Shown here: in pieces, positions 54,003-64,000 of the stretch
Layout: each line of letters starts with the position of its first letter
How positions within the stretch are numbered: position 1 is the first letter of the stretch
Source of the DNA: Metridium senile
Taxonomy: Eukaryota > Cnidaria > Anthozoa > Actiniaria > Metridiidae
DNA length: 64,000 nucleotides
Reading direction: 5' to 3'
Assembly (NCBI GenBank): GCA_949775045.1
Contig: OX459098.1
Coordinates: 74,501-138,500 of the forward strand
The notes under the pieces: generated by a model
What the model saw: the letters and a program-made list of their open reading frames with translations, nothing else
Databases searched by the model: none
Told to the model about the DNA's origin: nothing
Program-made: the position numbers and the translations under genes

Positions 54003-55160
54003 TTCTCGATCTATATATCTCCCACACCATCAGTGAAAATATTTCTATTTTACTCTTCTATATTCCTCATAATATTATTATACATTAAAAAGGATTTGAT
54101 CCTTTTTCAAAATTATGAATTATTAATTCCTGTGAATGTCTTCTAAGACAAAAATATTTGATTTTCATTTTATCAAATTAATTAAATGAGCTGTTTATAG
54201 TGCTTCAAGATTTGTTCTATCAAAAACCGTGTAAATAAATTCCATTGAATAGCTCTATAATATATGAACACCAAATATTAATTATATTAAGTCCAATAAA
54301 AAGCTTGTTTTGCTGTTTTCAGTAGCCTGTAGTTATGTTATGTAGATATGTATTGTCTATCTGTCTACTATTATGACTATGTTCATAATTATATATTAAA
54401 TGTTAATTTTATGTGTTCAACCTTAAGTATATTTGAATTCTATTATTATATTGCATGTTTGTACATAATTGTATGCATATAAACGAACAATGGTATCGCC
54501 GAGAATTGACATACAACAATGAGTCTGTCATACACCACAAGTAGGAACTCTAGCTAATGACAGGCAGGTGGAAGAGAATATTTCCGCACTGTTTTGATAA
54601 ATGACATTATGTTAAGCCTTCATCATGCTGCAACAATTCTATTTGATCTCGTTGGCTTATTAGGTATAATTTGTTATTTGAAAAATGCATATAGTCGGAT
54701 GTCAGTAACACGAGTGATTCTTTGCTTATAAATAAATGACTCAGTTTTTTAACGTCTCAATGTATATTTTAGCATGCAGACACAAGTGGCCTTCTTACTG
54801 GGGAGACTCACACTCACTACCTATACATTAAATATTTTAGCACACAACCTTAATGTTCATTTTGGCGATGAGAGGAAAACCGGATAACCCGGTGAAAAAT
54901 CCTTATTTGTAGTTCAGCAGTCAATTTCTAACAGTAAAGCTTCAAAGTTGTTTTATTTACCACATACACACAAGATAAATTTACGAAGAAAACATGCTAG
55001 TGTCAAGCTGATTTAGAGCGAACTTATGTGGTGTCACGTGACATTTCTTTTTGTGTTAATGTCTTATTTGTCTTATTCTTCTTTTACTCCGACGAAGGGC
55101 TAAAGCTCGAAACGTCAGTAAAGTTAAGCTAACATTACCGTATCTTATTTGGTGGATAAG
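54003..55160. other. Non-coding spacer with a retroelement-like tail segment
   Basis: AT-rich. 54,860-54,905 (ggcgatgagaggaaaaccgg, then ataacccggtgaaaaatcc) has the look of a dispersed repeat found near the hammerhead-like motif at 55,083-55,122. No gene is seen. Confidence 0.4.
55083..55122 (+). ncRNA. Hammerhead-ribozyme-like motif
   Basis: Arms TTTACT / AGTAAA enclose CCGACGA, a GGGC-TAAA-GCTC hairpin, then GAAAC-GTC. The order is that of a type I hammerhead (stem I, CUGANGA, stem II, GAAA, short stem III, UC). Two deviations are visible: C instead of U at the second core position and an extra A before stem II. It could be a decayed ribozyme from a Penelope-like element or retrozyme. Confidence 0.4.
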
Positions 55161-55164
55161 CTGT

Positions 55165-55435
55165 TGGCTGATTGGCTGGTTTGTTGTCATGGCTTGTTGG
55201 TTAGTTTGTTGTCATGGCTTGTTGGTTAGTTTGTTGTCATGGCTTGTTGGTTAGTTTGTTGCCATGGCTTGTTGGTTAGTTTGTTGTCATGGCTTGTTGG
55301 TTAGTTTGTTGCCATGGCTTGTTGGTTAGTTTGTTGCCATGGCTTGTTGGTTAGTTTGTTGTCATGGCTTGTAGGTTAGTTTGTTGCCATGGCTTGTTGG
55401 TTAGTTTGTTGTCATGGCGTGTAGGTTAGTTTGTT
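55165..55435. repeat. 25-bp minisatellite
   Basis: About 11 copies of ttggttagtttgttgtcatg followed by gcttg, with a tcat/ccat alternation. Confidence 0.93.
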
Positions 55436-55530
55436 GATTTGCTTGTAGTTTGGTGTGCTGGTCGGTCAGTTTTTCGGTCGATGTCTTTTCTATACTCAGT
55501 GAGTGGCTTGAACTCCCTTTGGGTTTCCTG

Positions 55531-55680
55531 GGGTTCTCCCTTTGTCCAAGTGGTAGGGGTGATCGGCATACCTTTTAGGGTTCAAAATAATACCTTTGCG
55601 TACCTTTTAGGGTTCTGGCTCAAACATCAGTTACGTAACATGATTTCGTACCTGTAAGGGTCATTTTTACTCTGCTTTGT
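55531..55680. mobile_element. Copy of the G-tract foldback family without G-tract
   Basis: tctccctttgtccaagtggt and aggggtgatcggcatacctt match the element nested at 21,773-21,975. The taccttttagggtt motifs repeat. The frame at 55,439-55,657 over it is not believed. Confidence 0.6.
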
Positions 55681-57600
55681 GGCTAAAAGTAAGCTTGATT
55701 ATCAAATTATCTAATTCTCAGTTACATATATCCATTGTAATTATATTCTATTTATATATATATATTATATAATATATTTCCTTTTCTTTAAACCTGAATC
55801 ACTATTGTAACTATTAGACTAGGGGCTAACTAGAAAACCTAACAGTTAACTTAGCCCCCAGGCTCTTCTTATATTCAAACCAAACTGTAATTCAAAACTG
55901 TAAATCATTTTAGTATTACTAATTCTATGTGTAAATTGTAATATTTAAAGAGAGCAAATAAACTAAACTATAAACTATTGGCTGGCAAGAACATCACACA
56001 TGCAGCCGTACCTTATAGGGGTTGAAATTAGCCAATCAGTGTCGAGTATTTCCGATATCTGTCAAGAGCGGTAAATTTTACTCATTGTCAACCAATCACC
56101 TTTCACCTTTTTATTTATTTATTTTTTTTTTTCAGTATAGTATCAATTATTATAACCTTACTCTCGTCGGTAGTTTTGCGCATGCGTTGACAGCTATTTC
56201 AACAAATGAATACCGCAGACTAAAAAGCAAGGCCAGCATGAGATTGTAGCTCTTGTACATTTTGGAAAGTCCTTGCTGGTGCAAAATTCAAGCTATTGTT
56301 GGGTAATTGGTGTTTTCACAAGATAGGGCGTTATTATACATTTGATAGTAACAACTAAAGCTTCAACATTTCTCTCATTGTTTTTTTTAGACAACAGCTA
56401 TTGCTGGTATCAGTGCAATGTAACGCTATTGCTGGTATCAGTGCAATGTAACGCTATTGTGACGTAAGCTATTCTATTGTGACGTAGTTGGTTTAAGGCG
56501 GGGCGATAGATATTATTAAGTATATCAATATTGTAGTCTTATTTAAAGACTATTAACATGGGTTAACACTGTCTAAGGTAAGATGCTATCGTATTTGTAT
56601 TTTATTGTAGTGATAATTGATATTCAATCAATGACAGTTCTCTGTAAGCAATGAAGAATGCTTTATTGAAGTAGTTTTTGAATAACTGGATTTTGATAAT
56701 AAGAACCATACTGGATATACATATACGGGATATATCAGTATAAAGGGGGCTATAGGAGGAATATAGGGTGAAGGTTTATCGATCTAGATTTTATTAAGAC
56801 ACGACGTTACTGACGTCGGAATCAAACGACTGGAGAAGTTATAGTGATAAGGAAGAACATCGCTAGCGATATCAAAACAGGTACAAATGAATCCACCAAT
56901 AAAGCAAGTACTTTATTGTATACATGTAAAAAACGCATGATAATGGTTCAAAGAACAACCTGTATTTAGCCCTGGTGAATAGAAAAGGATTTAAGATGAT
57001 ATCGACGTCGATCAAAGTATATATAGACAGTACAACAACATCCCTGTGAAAACAACGCCATTGCAGTGATTCTCTTAACCAAAGTTTTTACAAAGCATCC
57101 AACAGATGTTTGTCTGTAATAATGTTATCACTATATATCGGCCAGTCATTACGATAATAACGATGAATGTCCTATAGTCTAGATTACATACTTCTAACCT
57201 CATGAAAACCTTGCAGATAAAAGAGTTACATTCTACGTATTCTTTAATAAGCCATGAAATCAGTCTCTGTCGATGTCCACACACAAGGATTCTGGGAGAA
57301 TAAGTCAGCCAGCAAACGATACCCCCATGACGTCACAGCAAGGATAAGAGAGGTACTGGGACCGAAGGGCGAACCGCGCGACATAAGCAAACATGCATCG
57401 TATGTAGATTGTAAATAGATGTAAGTATAGGTATAGGTAACATACGTAGACTCAGTATAGCGCGTATCAAATAGACAACGAACGAGCAGTACACTACTGA
57501 GTCTGCGCATGGTGCTCGTGCTTATGCTGCTATAGTGAAAAGTATACCACATCTATTGTAGATTATTCACGATTAAGAATGATGTTAAGTTGGGTTTTTT
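55681..57600. other. Spacer upstream of the SNX gene with small hairpins and CRE-like sites
   Basis: Contains a hairpin ggggctaac...gttaacttagcccc (55,821-55,858) and a 35-bp tandem duplication (gctattgctggtatcagtgc, 56,396-56,453). Three TGACGT motifs lie at about 56,461, 56,482 and 56,812. A possible untranslated exon end AAACAG|GTACAA is at about 56,880. No coding region is supported. Confidence 0.45.
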
Positions 57601-57602
57601 TA

Positions 57603-57960
57603 AGGTCCGCACAAACGGCTTCAACATTTCATTCAACATCTGATCGATTTTGTTGAATGGCAATGTTGAAGCCGTTTTGAGGTTGCTAATGGGGTTAGCA
57701 GTTAACTGAGATTAGCCCCCAAAAATAGCAGTTAACTGATATTCGGCCAAATTAAACGATTAGCTGTTAACTGAGACTTGGGTACCCCCATAAGCACCCT
57801 CCGTTTGCCACCCCTTTAAACATTGTTGAAAGATGTTGAATCGATGTTGAAAGCGTTTAAAGGCCCGGGCAAACGGCTTCAACATTACCATTCAACAAAA
57901 TCGAACGGATGTTGAAGCAAATGTTAATTAAGCCGTTTGCCCAGGCCTTTAGTTCCGTGC
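57603..57960. mobile_element. Cluster of related foldback MITEs
   Basis: 57,603-57,680 and 57,858-57,957 are both palindromic around acggcttcaacat / atgttgaagccgt. The second has near-complete ends AAAGGCCCGGGCAAACGGCT / AGCCGTTTGCCCAGGCCTTT. A partial third copy lies at 57,812-57,860. Between them a hairpin (ggggttagcagttaactgag, attagccccc, about 57,690-57,721) resembles the one at 55,821. Confidence 0.7.
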
Positions 57961-58220
57961 TTTGTTGCAAATAAAGGCAACATCTACACTAGGTAACCGC
58001 ACCTTTATCTGTTCTAAACAGCTGAACCCCCTCTACAACGAACCCTAAAAAAACGACTTGTCGACTTTCTAAATCGGGCATAATTTAAATACAAAACCTC
58101 AATAAGTCGAAACCCCTGCTATAGATCGGACATATTGGTCCCAGCCGCTGACCAGTATAAAGATGTTTCACTGTAACAGAGTAATTGTTTTATTTTACGT
58201 TATTATATAAGAGAATCCAG

Positions 58221-60436
<2,216 letters not shown>

Positions 60437-60983
60437 ACGAGAGAAAGAGACTATAGTGAATGATTATCAAGTGATATCACTATTGTGAACTACAAATCAT
60501 TACCATTAATGGACGGTGATTGATAATTTTAATGAATTATAATAAACAACCATATAACCAATAGCTTTGTATCAATAAAAAAGACTAGTACCACAGTCAG
60601 CCCAGGCTCTTGACTTTTATATTATAAAAATTAGTGACTTTTTCAACATATAAAAAAAAATCAAATAATTAACGACGTTTCGCCTAATAAATAACTAAAC
60701 ACTACCCATACATTGTTATGTCCAAACCTACAGCATTCCTGAGATCACTTATACGAATTTCTACTTAAACTTTGTATCTTATTTGCATGAGTTGATCTCA
60801 TTTTCAAGTACTTATATACATAAGAAGGAGCGGTGGGTCGCCCTGTGCACTTTAAAGGTTTTTAACTTTAAGTAAGTAACAGCGCAGGCGTCAATTACAG
60901 TCCTCTAATTGGCTAATATCTATAGATCAGTTTCTATATAAAATCGTTTGTTCGTTAAGTTGGTCCTGTTTGAAGGAGCCAAA
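60437..60983 (+). promoter_or_regulatory. Spacer and TATA promoter of the cysteine-rich gene
   Basis: A TATATAAAA box at 60,935-60,943 lies about 41 bp before the start codon, with an inverted CCAAT (attggct) at about 60,908. This implies a very short leader. The left part holds the SNX 3'UTR, including a near copy of the gtgaatgattatcaagtgat segment that overlaps the SNX stop. Confidence 0.6.
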
Positions 60984-63873
60984 ATGGTACGGTTTGTGAC
61001 TATATTGTTTGCAATAGCATTATGCTGTTGTGTAGATGGACTGAACGTGATTTTACAACACCCTCAAGTCATCCGCCAAATGAAAAAGATCCAAGGTTTG
61101 TATAAGATTGAAAGCACTAAACCAGTGAAATAGATATTAGACAAATACACCTTAGTAGAGTGAAGGCACTAAACCAGTGAAATAGATATTAGACAAATAC
61201 ACCTTAGTAGAATGAAGGCACTAAACCAGTGAAATAGATATTAGACTAATACACCTTAGTAGAGTGAAGGCACTAAACCAGTGAAATAGATATTAGACTA
61301 ATACACCTTAGTAGAGTGAAGGCACTAAACCAGTGAAATAGATATTAGACTAATACACCTTAGTAGAGTGAAGGCACTAAACCAGTGAAATAGATATTAC
61401 ACTAATACACCTTAGTAGAGTGAAGGCACTAAACCAGTGAAATAGATATTAGACTAATACACCTTAGTAGAGTGAAGGCACTAAACCAGTGAAATATATA
61501 TTAGACTAATACACCTTAGTAGAGTGAAGGCACTACACCAGTGAAATAGATATTAGACTAATACACCTTAGTAGAGTGAGGGCACTAAACCAGTGAAATA
61601 TATATTACACTAATACACCTTAGTAGAGTGAAGGCACTAAACCAGTGAAATTAAATAGATTGTTTAATACAACTTCTAACAAAGGTTTACTGGGCCGATA
61701 GCTATTTTAAATACTATTAACCAGTGAAAGTTCGTTTATCATTCTAGTTCAAAGTTCACCAGTACTTGTTACATACAATTCTTCTATTTTCAAATCTAAT
61801 TCCATTTATTGATTTACTTTCAGATAATGAAAAGATATCCAATGATCGAAACGACCACACCATGAAGGGGCAGGCATGCGAGGTCGTTTACGAAAAGACT
61901 AACTACGGACAAGGTTGGTCACAATAACAAAATGTATTTCACTATAGAGCAGTAATCAGCTACTGTTTTGATTGCTAAAGTCGGTCATTGTAACCTGCAG
62001 GTTAAGCGCAAACATTATATCCATGAAATAGAATCAAATTCCTACTGTAGAATAGAGCACAAACACTATATCCATGAAATAGAATCAAATTGCTGCTGTG
62101 GAATAGAGCACAAACACTATTTCCATGAAATAGAATCAAATTGCTGTGGAATACAGCACAAACACTATTTCTATGAAATAGAATCAAATTGCTGTGGAAT
62201 ACAGCACAAACACTATATCCATGAAATAGAATCAAATTGCTGTGGAATAGAGCACAAACACTATTTCCATGAAATATAGATGTTGTGCTTGCGCTAGTCA
62301 CTAATAGTCATGCCATGACTAACTAAAAACTATTCCACAGTAACAACTTGATTTGATTAGTTTAAGGTTGCTTATAAAAGCGCAAACTCTAGTTCTAATC
62401 GAGTTAACAATACTGATAACTGTCAATTTTAAATCAATAGATACATGTCGAATAAATTATTAATGTCAGTGATGTACCTAATAGTATAGTCTTCATACAG
62501 GCCAAGACCAACACTTCTTGACCAGAGATGTTGGAAAATGCATCAAATCACCAATATCACATGCAAACCTGCAAGGCCCAACCAAGGTAAGATAGTCGAT
62601 GATTGTGGGGAGGAATAAAGCGCCACACTGGAACAGTGGACAAATGAGTAAAGAAAATATGAAGAAGAGAAAATTGCTGAAGAATAGGCGACAAACGATA
62701 CGAGAAATATATGGACGAAGGATGTTTGGATGCATGAATATCTCCTCCGATCCTTGTATTTGTTTCTCGTGTAGAATTAATTATATTTTCCCGCTTACTA
62801 GTTTGTACTAGTTGACAAAGAACAAAAGAAAACAATGCCTTTAAAGTCTATACTACTAATAATTACATTGACTATTCTTTCACCGGAGAACTGAGACAAA
62901 ATCTCTCTAGACATGGGCAGGCAAATAGATTGACCGTTAACTGCTCTGTCTCGATTCGTTGGTATTTTCTCTCTGCGTGCGTTTCGATTCTTTTGTATGT
63001 ATGTTTTATTGTATTTATATATATTTTATTTCTTTTCTTATTTTTGTTTTATTGTATTTATATATATTTTATTTCTTTTCTTATTTTTGTGTTGTTGTAT
63101 TTATATATATTTTGTTTCTTTTCTTATTTTTGTTTTGTTGTATTTATATATATTTTATTTCTTTTCTTATTTTTGTTTTATTGTATTTATATATATTATA
63201 TTTCTTTTCTTATTTTTGTTTTATTGTATTTATATATATTTTATTTATTTTCTTATTTTTTGTTTTGTTGTATTTATATATATTTTATTTCTTTTCTTAT
63301 TTTTTGTTTTGTTGTATTTATATATATTTTATTTCTTTTCTTATTTTTTGTTTTGTTGTATTTATATATATTTTATTTCTTTTCTTATTTTTTGTTTTGT
63401 TGTATTTATATATATTTTGTATCCATATTTTTGTTTTATTGTATTTAAATATATTTTGTATTTTGTTTTTCTGTGAAGGTCTGTCCTTCTAGTCATGTAT
63501 GCCTGCCTTCTAAAGCCAATTTCAACGCTGTTATCACCATAGCGGGTCCTCCTCGTACAACGATAAGTGCTACACATTGCCAGTGTGTTCACCCAAGTAC
63601 ACCATGTAAACGATTGCCAAACCATCGGGTATACCATGCAGGGACAGACTATGAGAAGAGCGTTGATATTGGACAATGTCATGGTGAATGTCATCCTAAC
63701 AAAGGTAGCTAGTTATACAACCATTTTCATTATTATTATCAAGATAAATAGACATTTTAAATATGACTTGATATCTTATTGTATGGTATGGTACAATGAT
63801 AGTGATATCGTAACAGGTCATAAAGGATGTAAGGCTGTATCTACGATGACTGTAAACATCAATGGTCCTAATG
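60984..63873 (+). CDS. Secreted cysteine-rich protein, 5' part (continues past the window)
   Basis: Exons 60984-61095, 61824-61913, 62501-62586, 63479-63704 and 63817-63873 join in phase to 190 codons and end at a splice donor, so the gene runs off the right edge. Residues 1-20 (MVRFVTILFAIALCCCVDGL) are a signal peptide. The remainder has two copies of a module: DVGKC...CxP...FNAVITIAGPP...HCQC and DIGQCHGEC...GCKAVSTMTVNINGPN. The spacing resembles a cystine-knot-like fold with a VDxGxCxGxC motif. No intracellular domain is seen, so an extracellular role is likely. I do not recognise a named family. Four of the five introns seen are phase 1. Confidence 0.7.
61113..61660. repeat. 52-bp minisatellite in intron 1 of the cysteine-rich gene
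   Basis: About 10 copies of actaaaccagtgaaatagat, then attagactaatacacctta and gtagagtgaaggc. It starts within 20 bp of the exon 1 donor. Confidence 0.94.
62005..62280. repeat. ~45-48-bp minisatellite in intron 2 of the cysteine-rich gene
   Basis: Six copies of gcacaaacactatatccatg, then aaatagaatcaaattgctg and tggaatagag, with small length changes. Confidence 0.93.
63000..63470. repeat. ~43-44-bp T-rich minisatellite in intron 3 of the cysteine-rich gene
   Basis: About 11 copies of tatttatatatattttattt, then cttttcttatttttgttttattg. It ends at the exon 4 acceptor and probably supplies the polypyrimidine tract. Three overlapping Phe/Tyr/Ile frames over it are artefacts. Confidence 0.94.
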
Positions 63874-64000
63874 GTAAGTAGAAAGAACGCAAACATTACA
63901 ACTATGAAATAAATTACTGCTGTCTATCAGTTCTTCTTGGTTGAGTGATAATGAGTCACAAAATAAATACCATTTAGACAGTAACTATTTGACTTGTATT

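Noticed and set aside
57075..57552. Minus-strand ORFs of 69 and 102 aa
   Set aside because: No recognisable domain, no supporting splice or promoter signals; composition like surrounding non-coding DNA.
62930..63492. Phe/Tyr/Ile-rich ORFs that look like membrane proteins
   Set aside because: Translation of a T-rich 43-44-bp minisatellite in an intron.

Overview
The window is animal nuclear DNA. It is AT-rich and holds spliced metazoan genes with GT-AG introns, a CR1/L2-type LINE, tRNA-derived SINE heads, cut-and-paste and foldback DNA transposons, and very many tandem arrays. A WD40/SOCS-box gene and the style of the LINEs and foldback elements suggest a non-vertebrate animal such as a cnidarian or sponge. 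The sequence alone does not fix the phylum.

Layout. 1-11,690 is a 98-bp satellite split by a nearly full-length LINE (4,661-8,227, minus strand) whose reading frame is broken by one in-frame TGA. 11,690-17,050 holds a second, 40-bp satellite (about 13,700-15,150), TTGATAA-rich palindromic blocks, a foldback element with G/C tracts, and LINE debris.

17,058-43,812 (minus) is one gene, VPS54, the GARP/EARP tether subunit. I could trace 24 exons in one uninterrupted frame of 995 codons plus stop. Most of its larger introns carry their own tandem array or transposon. Intron 21 holds a 7.6-kb DNA transposon (20,120-27,756) with terminal inverted repeats of about 0.8 kb, a 6-bp target duplication and an apparently intact four-exon transposase of 1,157 aa. 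Other introns hold a hAT-like element, an element with 9-bp duplications, SINEs, and minisatellites of 14, 39 and 76 bp and other unit sizes.

RAD51 (44,346-48,270, plus, 8 exons, 343 aa) lies head-to-head with VPS54 across a promoter of about 530 bp that contains an E2F-type site and a CCAAT box. It is followed by MEA1 (49,029-50,387, 3 exons), an intronless WD40/SOCS-box gene (51,886-53,208), a stretch of foldback elements and minisatellites (53,230-58,200), an SNX10/SNX11-like PX-domain gene (58,221-60,436), and the 5' part of a secreted cysteine-rich protein gene (60,984 to beyond the window end).

The genes do not form a pathway: endosome-to-Golgi tethering, homologous recombination, ubiquitin ligase adaptor, endosomal sorting and a secreted factor. 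The main feature of the locus is how far tandem and mobile DNA has filled its introns and spacers while the reading frames stay intact. Exon joins were inferred by eye from homology, phase and splice signals. Family names rest on recalled protein families, not on database searches.
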